This document shows, one piece after another, positions 7,151 through 15,300 of a stretch of 64,000 bases of DNA. The translations under genes were made by a program, and so were the position numbers. Position 1 is the first letter of the stretch. Each line of letters starts with the position of its first letter. The notes beneath the pieces were generated by a model, which did no database searches, was not told the origin of the DNA, and worked only from the letters and a program-made list of their open reading frames with translations. The stretch comes from JBDREC01 sp043820105 [NCBI: Pseudomonadota bacterium] (GTDB lineage: Bacteria; Bdellovibrionota_F; JAHFAK01): positions 155,339 to 219,338 of the forward strand of contig JBDREC010000090.1 in assembly GCA_043820105.1 (NCBI GenBank). The letters run 5' to 3'.

Positions 7151-8596
7151 ATGAAAGGCCACTTTTACGATTTTATAATAATGGGTGATTCTTTAGCAGG
7201 ACTTGCTGTTGCAGTAATGATGGCTAGAAAAGGCGCTGATATTCAAGTGTTAATTCCTGAGAAATCAAAACCTATTAGCTACATGAAAAAAAGCTTTTCT
7301 CATTCACCACTTTGCTTAAATGGAATAGAACATGGTACTTGGTTTAGAAAGTTTTGTGCCAAATCTGTTATTATGACAAAACCTCCTAATAGAATTGACC
7401 CTTGTTTTCAAGTTCTTTTGCCTGATGCAAGGATTGATTTGAAAAATGGATTTAAGGAATATTTAGATGAATTGAAATATGAGATTCCTGATTCCTGTGA
7501 AACTATGTCCTCTTTTTTAAATTATGCTAAAAATATTAATCGTGAATTAGAGAGATTTTTATCAAAAAATTTACTTGTAAAACACAATGGTTTTTGGGCA
7601 AAACAAGGTTTAAATAAAAAATTGAAAAAAAGTAATCTACCTTCTTTTTTAAGGAATCATGATATAATTACAACTATGAAATGGATAAGAGAAAATCCTG
7701 ATTTAGAACAATTCACCATGGCAAATCATCTGCTGTTTTCTAATACAGTAAATCCAAGTCTTAATCCTTATACTCTTTCCTGGAATCTACAAGTACCAGA
7801 TGAAGACCCTTATCCAGAACTTTGTTGTATTGAAAATTTCAAAGAAGTAATTATAGATCAAATAAAACATTTTCTTGGAGAGGTGAAATATATTGATGAA
7901 GTGCCAAACATAAAAACATCAGGTAGCTTAATAAAACAAATTGAATTAAATGATAATGATGTAGTAAAGGGGAAACACTTTATTTTAAATGGTTATAATA
8001 AAATCTTTGCTGATAAAATACAGCAGTTTTCTATCAATTTACCATTTATTCGTTATAAGAGATTAAATTATTATTTTGAAATTGATAGAACAGGGATTCC
8101 AGAAGGGATGGGTCGACATCTTGCTTATTTTAATGATTTAGGCGTTGAATCAACTCCAATTACCATTATAAATGTTGAGATGTCCAAAGATAGTTCATCA
8201 AAAAAATTTACAAATGCTTTGTTTGTTTCTGCTTTTGCTAGGAATGGTGAAAATATTGATTTTGATAAATATTTAGAAATTGGTGAAAATGTTTATAGAG
8301 AATTAAAAAATATTATTCCTTTTTTTGATCAGCACTATGTTTTTTCATGCCCAGATTATAGTGAAAAGAAAAAAAGAAAACTTCCTGAAAGAGAATATTT
8401 TGAAGCTCAACTTGAATCAGAATATAACAACATTTATGAAATTCAAGGCAGGGGAATTAGCGATATTTTAAAAGTTGCCATAGAAACTAAATTTAAAAAC
8501 ATGTTCTTTATGGGGAATTCTATACTTCCTGGTCTTGGTCTAGCTGGCGAAATTTATGCTGCTTATAAATTTGTTGAACAAGTAGAGAAAAGTTAA
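7151..8596 (+). CDS. FAD-dependent oxidoreductase, phytoene-desaturase/amine-oxidase-like
   Basis: 481 residues. The N-terminus FIIMGDSLAGLAVAVMMARKG (from about residue 9) is a dinucleotide-binding beta-alpha-beta motif, with the usual GxGxxG reduced to GDSLAG. The C-terminus FFMGNSILPGLGLAGEIYAA (about 450-470) is the second FAD contact typical of CrtI-like desaturases and NAD(P)/FAD amine oxidase relatives. The middle of the protein is not recognised, so the substrate is open. An AGGAG site is 6 bases before the ATG, and a sigma-70 type promoter is at 7083. The rlpA gene starts 8 bp after the stop, suggesting co-transcription. Confidence 0.7.
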   Translation: MKGHFYDFIIMGDSLAGLAVAVMMARKGADIQVLIPEKSKPISYMKKSFSHSPLCLNGIEHGTWFRKFCAKSVIMTKPPNRIDPCFQVLLPDARIDLKNGFKEYLDELKYEIPDSCETMSSFLNYAKNINRELERFLSKNLLVKHNGFWAKQGLNKKLKKSNLPSFLRNHDIITTMKWIRENPDLEQFTMANHLLFSNTVNPSLNPYTLSWNLQVPDEDPYPELCCIENFKEVIIDQIKHFLGEVKYIDEVPNIKTSGSLIKQIELNDNDVVKGKHFILNGYNKIFADKIQQFSINLPFIRYKRLNYYFEIDRTGIPEGMGRHLAYFNDLGVESTPITIINVEMSKDSSSKKFTNALFVSAFARNGENIDFDKYLEIGENVYRELKNIIPFFDQHYVFSCPDYSEKKKRKLPEREYFEAQLESEYNNIYEIQGRGISDILKVAIETKFKNMFFMGNSILPGLGLAGEIYAAYKFVEQVEKS

Positions 8597-8604
8597 TAAA
8601 TACT

Positions 8605-9255
8605 ATGTTTACAAAAACCAAAAACAAAGCCAAAATCTTAATCTTCGTTTTAAATTTAACATTTATCTCAATGTGCTTCCTCACTTCTTGTGTCCTAAAA
8701 AGTGGTCCAGTTATGCGAGGTGATCAATTTGTTGAACAGGGTCATGCATCTTGGTATGGGCCAGGTTTTAATGGCAAGCTTACTGCAAATGGCGAAGTTT
8801 ATGATATGTATAAGATGACAGCTGCCCATAAAACTGTAAAGCTTGGAACAATGGCCATTGTAAAAAATCTTGAAAATGGGAAGTCGTGCGAGGTTAGAAT
8901 TAATGACCGAGGTCCTTATGTAAAAGGTAGGGTAATTGACCTTTCAAAGGCAGCGGCTTCTAAGATTGGAATGCTCAGTAATGGCGTTGCAAGGGTTGAA
9001 GTTATTTATTATACAAGTCCACCTAATCTTGCAACAACCAGATATTATATTCAATTAGCATCTTTTGAAAATAGAAATTATGCAGAAATTATGAAAAAAC
9101 AAATTAAATATGATAGAAAAGATGTGACAATAGTTGAAGAGGATAATCTTTTTAAAATTAGAATTGGTGAATTCAAGCATGAGGGTGTTGCAAGACGTGA
9201 TATCAGGTTTTTGAAGAAAGAAGGGTATGAGGCGTTTTTGGTTAAGGTGGAGTAG
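8605..9255 (+). CDS. rlpA: RlpA-like lytic transglycosylase lipoprotein with SPOR domain
   Basis: Outer-membrane lipoprotein that in the family cuts denuded peptidoglycan at the septum. Residues 1-29 form a signal ending in the lipobox LTSC (C29). The double-psi beta-barrel RlpA domain (about 45-130) shows GHASWYGPGFNGKLTANGE, MTAAH and INDRGPY. The SPOR domain (about 143-215) begins RYYIQLASF and ends near KIRIGEF. The two domains and the 216-residue size are standard. Eight bp behind the FAD oxidoreductase and probably in the same transcript. Confidence 0.92.
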   Translation: MFTKTKNKAKILIFVLNLTFISMCFLTSCVLKSGPVMRGDQFVEQGHASWYGPGFNGKLTANGEVYDMYKMTAAHKTVKLGTMAIVKNLENGKSCEVRINDRGPYVKGRVIDLSKAAASKIGMLSNGVARVEVIYYTSPPNLATTRYYIQLASFENRNYAEIMKKQIKYDRKDVTIVEEDNLFKIRIGEFKHEGVARRDIRFLKKEGYEAFLVKVE

Positions 9256-9285
9256 GTAAGGGGTGTTTGGGAGTTGGGGGTTAAA

Positions 9286-9323
9286 ATAATCAATAATCAA
9301 TAATTAATAATTAATAATTAATT
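9286..9323. repeat. Heptamer array, AATAATC/AATAATT family
   Basis: About five 7-mer units (CAATAAT, TAATAAT variants) lie between rlpA and the RluA-type gene. The same A+T heptamer occurs near 20585, 21068 and 55551. Confidence 0.7.
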
Positions 9324-9339
9324 AGAATAGTACGGTAAA

Positions 9340-10299
9340 ATGCATGAGATAATTTTGAAAGTTACACCGCATTATGAGGGGGAAAGAATTGATTCGTTTA
9401 TTGCTTTGCAACTTCCCTGGAGATCTCGAAATAAAGTTGTTTATGATATTAAAAAAGGCATAGTTTTATTAAATGGACAAAAAACAAAGGCTTCGAAAAA
9501 ACTAAAAAATTTAGATTTTATTCATATTGCAATTCACGCTGATCCAAATGCCCAAGCTCTTTTTCAAGGAAAATTAGAAATTATTTATGAAGATGATGAT
9601 TTGCTGGCAATTAATAAGCCAGCCTGTCTAGCTGTACATTCAACTAAAAGACATTTCCATGATAATGTTTTAACAATTCTAAGAAAACAGCTTTTGGAGC
9701 AAGGCGGAATAAAAGAAATTACTGATAATTTTAGATTAGTTCATCGCTTAGATTTTGAGACAAGTGGTGTTTTATTGCTAACAAAAAATCCAGATATTCA
9801 CACAGAACTTGCTCTACAGTTTGAAAACAGGGAGGTTGAAAAAGAATATCTTGCTATAGTATGCGGTAAGCCAGCTGACAATAAGGCTTGTATCTCAGGA
9901 GATATAGTCGATGATTCTAAATCCATAATAAAGATTAAGAAAGCCGTTGATCTAAACAACAACCTTCACGTAAAGACCAGATATGAATTGATAAAGAAAT
10001 TAGGAGACTTTTCATTGCTAAGGATAAAGCCATGCTCAGGCAAGCAGCATCAAATACGAGTCCATTTAAAGTGTATTGGCTGTCCTATAGTTGGGGATAA
10101 GCTTTATGGACCTAATGAAGAGTATTTCCTGTTGAATTATGAGGGCAGATTACATGATCTTCCCGCTGATCTATATTTAAATAGACACGCCCTTCATGCT
10201 TCTTCATTGAAAATAAAACATCCTGCAAATGGCTCTGAAGTACTATTAAACACAGGGCTACCAGATGATATGCAAAAATTTATTGATTTGAATGGTTGA
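9340..10299 (+). CDS. RluA-family rRNA/tRNA pseudouridine synthase
   Basis: Converts a specific uridine in structured RNA to pseudouridine. An N-terminal S4 RNA-binding domain (about 12-65; ERIDSF and IVLLNGQ) is followed by the catalytic domain with HRLDFETSG at 135-143 (catalytic D138), LAINKPACLAVHS near 89-101 and the RluA-type GKQHQIRVH motif near 234. The 319 residues match RluD/RluC size. The target site cannot be assigned from sequence alone. No clear ribosome site precedes the ATG, and its leader is the A+T heptamer array. Confidence 0.92.
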   Translation: MHEIILKVTPHYEGERIDSFIALQLPWRSRNKVVYDIKKGIVLLNGQKTKASKKLKNLDFIHIAIHADPNAQALFQGKLEIIYEDDDLLAINKPACLAVHSTKRHFHDNVLTILRKQLLEQGGIKEITDNFRLVHRLDFETSGVLLLTKNPDIHTELALQFENREVEKEYLAIVCGKPADNKACISGDIVDDSKSIIKIKKAVDLNNNLHVKTRYELIKKLGDFSLLRIKPCSGKQHQIRVHLKCIGCPIVGDKLYGPNEEYFLLNYEGRLHDLPADLYLNRHALHASSLKIKHPANGSEVLLNTGLPDDMQKFIDLNG

Positions 10300-10623
10300 C
10301 AAAAATAATTTCTTTAACTAAATACTCCAACTCTTGTAGCATACTAAATGCTATAATGACACCAGCGTAAGATTTTTCAATATTCTTTTTAAGGTCAATA
10401 ACCCTGAGAATACAACTAGTTATTGTGACTGAAAAAAACAGATTGTTTTGGCATGGATTTTGTAGGGTATACAAAAAACTATTAAAATTTATTGGTAATG
10501 GTTTGATTGATTGTTGAGTTGCAACTTATCTTTGCTCAATTATTAGCAATGATTTTGTTACACTTTCAACTTCTAACTTACCACTTACTGCTTACGACTT
10601 ACGACTTATTAAGGAGGTTTGTA
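10300..10623. other. Intergenic region with heptamer array
   Basis: No convincing gene. A 64-codon minus-strand frame (10280-10474) has no ribosome site and no family resemblance. The region ends in a CTTACCA/CTTACGA heptamer array (10575-10609) directly before AAGGAGG at 10611. An open frame runs through this array from 10507 but is an artefact. Confidence 0.6.
10575..10609. repeat. Heptamer array, CTTACCA/CTTACGA family, in a leader
   Basis: Five units (CTTACCA, CTTACTG, CTTACGA twice, CTTATTA) end one or two bases before the ribosome site of the methyltransferase-like gene. Translation of the array produces the false N-terminal extension YHLLLTTYDLL in a naive gene call. Confidence 0.85.
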
Positions 10624-11295
10624 ATGAGAGAATTGTCAGGAATTTGGAAATATAATAAAAACATTATTAAAAATAATGATCTTTATTTGTTCAATCAAAA
10701 TAGGGTAGATAGATGCATTGAAAAGCTATCTCTAAACTCTAATGATACGTTTGTACAATTAGGTATAGTTGATGGGGAAATTATTTACAGTGCTAGCCAG
10801 AAAGTGAAAAAAGCTTATAGTTATGAAAATGATAGTGATGCAATATCTTGGGCTAAAATAAAAATAGCAGGTTTAAATAATGCTGAAATAATTAATGAAA
10901 ACCCCCTTGAATGTAATCTAAGGAAATTAACTGTTAACAAGGCTTATTCCTATGCTACAATAAGTAGATTAGATAAAGCAGGTAAAGTTGAGTTCTTTAA
11001 AAAAATCGCGAAACATTTTAGCCAGTATGCTTTATTGTTAATTGAGGATTTTATTCTTAATGATGAAACTTCTGATACTTTTACTTATAATAAATCAACT
11101 ATTTGCGCTCAGGCCTCTGAATACTATGGAGCATTTTGGGAATATATTAAAGAGGATTTCTTAAGTAAACTAGAAACGGGTCATCCTGCTTCTTTGAGTG
11201 ATTGGAAAGCAGCTTTATCAGAAGGTGGTTTTTGGGTAACAAACCACTGGCAAATGAGTAGCTTTTTTGGTGGCATTGTTGCTATGAAGGCATAG
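10624..11295 (+). CDS. SAM-methyltransferase-like protein, function unknown
   Basis: The start is set at the ATG 7 bases after a full AAGGAGG site; the longer frame from 10507 only translates the heptamer array. The 223-residue product has a segment like a class I methyltransferase fold: VQLGIVDGEIIYSAS (around 48-62) in place of the SAM Gly-rich loop, alternating hydrophobic strands, and YALLLIEDFIL as a later strand. Motif I is poorly conserved, so the fold is likely but the activity is not established. No neighbour suggests a substrate. Confidence 0.55.
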   Translation: MRELSGIWKYNKNIIKNNDLYLFNQNRVDRCIEKLSLNSNDTFVQLGIVDGEIIYSASQKVKKAYSYENDSDAISWAKIKIAGLNNAEIINENPLECNLRKLTVNKAYSYATISRLDKAGKVEFFKKIAKHFSQYALLLIEDFILNDETSDTFTYNKSTICAQASEYYGAFWEYIKEDFLSKLETGHPASLSDWKAALSEGGFWVTNHWQMSSFFGGIVAMKA

Positions 11296-11362
11296 AACAT
11301 AAAATTTCAGTAGACTATTTTTAATAAGACTTATAAAGTTATTTTAGTTTAATAAAATAAGA

Positions 11363-12334
11363 ATGAGCATGCTTTCATATATTCTCTTTTTTATAGGTTT
11401 TGTTTTACTCATAAAGGGTTCCGATTATCTTGTTGAGGGATCTTCCTATCTTGCAAAGAAAATGGGTATTTCCGATTTAGTAATTGGTTTTACTATTGTA
11501 TCTATTGGTACGAGCGCACCTGAAATAATTATCTCGTTTATCTCAAGTTTTCAAGGACAGGCTGATATTGCAATTGGTGATATCCTAGGAAGTAACATAG
11601 TAAATATTTCCCTTGGAATTGGAATTGCTGCTATAATATGGCCGGTGAAAGTGCTAAGATCAACCATAAAAAAAGAAATTACTTTTAGCTTTTTGGCAAT
11701 TTTACTTCTTTGCTTAATTGCAAATACCTCGTTTGATAATTCAAATCCATCTACGCTTTCTCAGATTGAAGGCTTATTTTTATCAATCCTTTTTATAGGA
11801 TTTTTGTTTTACATTATAAAGCAAGCCAAGGATAACCGAGAAAAAGCTGAATTAACTGATTCTGATAATAAATTTAAAAATGTTAAGATAGCTACTATTG
11901 CTGTTATTGGTGGTTTAATTGCATTGAATTTGGGAGCTAAATGGGTTATTGATGGCGCTGTAAAAATATCCATTGCAATGGGCGCAAGCCAGGCCTTTAT
12001 AGGGCTAACCTTAGTGGCAATTGGAACAAGCCTTCCTGAAATTGTTACTTGTATTATGGCAGCTTTAAAGAGAAAATCAGGCATTATTGTCGGAAATATT
12101 ATAGGATCTAACATTTTAAATATCTTGTGCGCACTAGGATTTTCAGCTGCAATAAAGGAAATGCCTTTTTATGGAAAAAGTAATATGGATATCTTTGTCA
12201 ATATTATAGCATCGTGCTTATTATTTATCTTCATTTTTATAGGAAAAGAAAAGTTTACGATTGAAAAGAAAGAAGGTCTTTTATTTGTAATTTTCTATTG
12301 TTTCTATCTTGTTTTCTTGTTTTTTAGAGGATAA
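11363..12334 (+). CDS. CaCA-family Ca2+/Na+ (cation/H+) antiporter, YrbG-like
   Basis: Inner-membrane cation exchanger with two inverted halves. Each half has the alpha-repeat signature: IVSIGTSAPEIIIS (about 47-60) with GDILGSNIVNISLG, and LVAIGTSLPEIVTC (about 218-231) with GNIIGSNILNILC. About ten hydrophobic helices are separated by one short charged loop (KQAKDNREKAE). The 323-residue size matches the YrbG-like branch. Gene end is 8 bp from the convergent giant regulator gene. Ion specificity is not shown by the sequence. Confidence 0.93.
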   Translation: MSMLSYILFFIGFVLLIKGSDYLVEGSSYLAKKMGISDLVIGFTIVSIGTSAPEIIISFISSFQGQADIAIGDILGSNIVNISLGIGIAAIIWPVKVLRSTIKKEITFSFLAILLLCLIANTSFDNSNPSTLSQIEGLFLSILFIGFLFYIIKQAKDNREKAELTDSDNKFKNVKIATIAVIGGLIALNLGAKWVIDGAVKISIAMGASQAFIGLTLVAIGTSLPEIVTCIMAALKRKSGIIVGNIIGSNILNILCALGFSAAIKEMPFYGKSNMDIFVNIIASCLLFIFIFIGKEKFTIEKKEGLLFVIFYCFYLVFLFFRG

Positions 12335-12341
12335 AGTTTTT

Positions 12342-15300
12342 TTAATAAGATATATCAGCAATTCCATATTTTTTCATTTTAACGTTTAGGGTCTGTCTTG
12401 CTATACCTAGTAAAGTTGCAGCTTTTGCCTTGTTACCATTGCATTCAATCAGAGCAGTTTCAATAGCTTGTTTTTCAATTTCAGAAAGTTTTTTACCATG
12501 AGCACTATGTGGGCTTTGTGAAAATCTTTTGTCCATTTCAAGCAAGCTAGAGTTAATAACATCCCCTTCAGTTAATACAATCAATCTTTTTATTTCATTT
12601 TCAAGTTCTCGAATATTTCCTGGCCAGGTATATTTTGTAAAAAGATTTAATACTGATTTATCAATTTGCTTTGAATGATCTGTATCATGTTTTTTTAGGA
12701 AATAATCAACTAATAGAGGAATATCTTCTAGTCTATCGCGCAGGGGTGGAATCTTTATTTCAATAACATTAATTCTGAAATATAAATCTTCACGGAACTT
12801 GCCTTCATCAACCATTTGATTAAGATTTCTATTAGTTGCTGAAATAATTCTAACATCAACTCTAATACTTTTATTTCCACCAACACGTCTGATTTCTCCG
12901 TATTGTATGGCTCTTAGAAGTTTTTTCTGCATTTCAACTGACATTTCACCAATTTCATCCAGAAATAAAGTTCCTTTGTCAGCAAGTTCAAAAATACCAC
13001 GTTTGTCTCTAACTGCATCTGTAAAGGCACCTTTGACATAGCCAAAAAGTTCACTTTCTAAGATGCTTTCAGTTAAAGCTCCACAGTTTTCTGTGAGAAA
13101 TTGATTGTCATTTCTCATTCCATTAAAATGAATAGCTCTTGCTATTAGCTCTTTTCCTGTACCACTTTCACCTATTATTAATACTGGAAAATCACTTTTA
13201 TTGACCTTATCTAGGATTTCAAATATTTCCATCATCTTTGGGCTTTGTGAGATTATCTTTTTATAGTCATATTTAGCGGCTTCATTAATAGTTTTTGCCT
13301 TAATTGTCTCTTCAGCAATTTCCTTGCCTTCTTCTGTAATCATTAATCTGTTTTCAAGTTTTTCATTGAGTACACTAATTTGTTCATTCTTGTTTTTAAG
13401 GCTTGATACAAGCTTGGAGTTTGATATTGCTAAGGATGCCTGTCTTGCAAGGTTTGAGAGTAAATCAATGTCAATATCATTGAAAGCACCAACTTGAGTA
13501 GGATCATCAAGATACACAGAGCCAATTACTTTTCCAGAATCTATTAAAGGAAATGAAATAACGGATTTTAATTTAAGTTTTTGAATGCTTTTTGATTCAA
13601 AAAAGTCCTCAGTGGCATTTTCAATATTAATAATTTTATCATAATTTATTGTTTGATTAAAAATTGTTGAAGATATTTCTTGGACATAATCAGCAATATC
13701 TTTTTGTTTAAAATTTCTAGCGACTTCAACTTTTAGAATGTCTCCATCCAAAGCCTTCATTAAAATAAATCCGCGTTTTGCTCCTGAAAAAATAATAGCA
13801 TTATCAATAATCATATCAAGTAAGTTTTTTAAATTAAACTCACTTGATAAATTCATATTTATTTCTAATATCTTTTTTAACTTTGAATGATCAGTAATGC
13901 CTTCTTTGGAATATTTTATTTCATTAATAAATTCAGTAGCTGGTTTAATTAAAGGCAAATGTAAGAAGTTTGGTTTTAAAGTTTCAGGAATGTTTTCAAG
14001 AATGCTATTTATAATGATTTCTAGACTTTCTGATTGTTTTTTAGCTTCTTTAATTTTTCCAGTTGCTAAATAAAATTTACCATATAGTTCATGCAGCAAT
14101 ATTCTTGTTTGATATGTTAAACCGTCAATTCCAGATAAATCTATTCTATCAATAAGTTTCTTGCAGGTTTTAAGGTCATCGTTTGATAAGGCAATTTTTG
14201 CAGCAAGTAGATCTGCAAAAACATTTAGTTTGTAATCGTGTTCACATATTTGTCTTGCTTGGTTTAAATAGCTCTCAATTTGATCTGTTTTTCCAGAAAT
14301 TTTCTTAATATGTACTATGTTTAAAAGAGTTTCAGCGTATGCAGTATTTAGGTTTAAGGATTTGAAAATTTCTGAAGCTTTCTGATAATAGGTAAGTGCA
14401 TTGTCATATTCACCTTTATAATAATTTATATCTCCAAAAAGGCCATAATTATAGCCTGTCAGCTGGGTGTTGTTTCTTAAAATGGATAAATTTAAAGAGT
14501 CCTGAGCATATTTAGCTGCGTTTTTTAAATCACCCATATCACGATATATTAGACCAATATTAAAAATACCAGATTCCATTTCCATTGGTTTATCAAGGTT
14601 TAAGAATATATTGTAAGATTCCATGTATATTTCAAGAGATTTCGCCAGATTACCTATTTGCAAAAAGCAATTACCTTTGTTTTGCAAGATTATTGCTCTT
14701 CCAAAAATGTCAGAAGATTTTATGGATAATTCAATTGCCTTATCATACCAAGCTATTGCTTCTGCTAGATTTGACATTTGGAAGTGTATCATACCAATGT
14801 TATTTTGAATTCTCATAATGCTTGCTATGTTTCCAAGGTCCTCAGAAAACTCCAGAGAAAGCCTAAAGTCAGCTTGGGCTTTGGTAAAATCACCTTTATA
14901 ATAATTAAGCAGTCCTGAGAGATTAAAAAGAGTAATCTTATCTTTTTCGGAAATATTTGCTGATTTTTTTAAATTTTCAATTAAGTCATTTGCTTCCTTG
15001 TAGTTTGATAAAGATAAAAGCGCTGTTACTTTTAATAGGGTAACTTCAACAAAAACATCCTCAATTTTATCATCTTTTGCTAACTTAATAGCTTCATCAT
15101 ATATTTCAATACCCTCAGCTATTTGGCCCTTTCTGGTTTTGAGTAGACCAAGACTTGATAAAATACGTGCCTTTTTGTGTGGATCAATAATCATTGCTTC
15201 TATTCTTGATAAGTATTCCTCAGATTTAGCAAATTCTCCAAGTTTTAGCATTAGTTTTCCGAGCTCAAGAAAACAGTTCTCTTTTATGTTTTCCTTTTCT

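Noticed and set aside
10447-10463. TGGCAT-GGATT-TTGTA as a seventh sigma-54 promoter
   Set aside because: The -12 element has GT instead of the essential GC.
10280-10474. 64-codon minus-strand frame resembling a helical peptide
   Set aside because: Overlaps the end of the RluA-type gene, no ribosome site, no recognised family.
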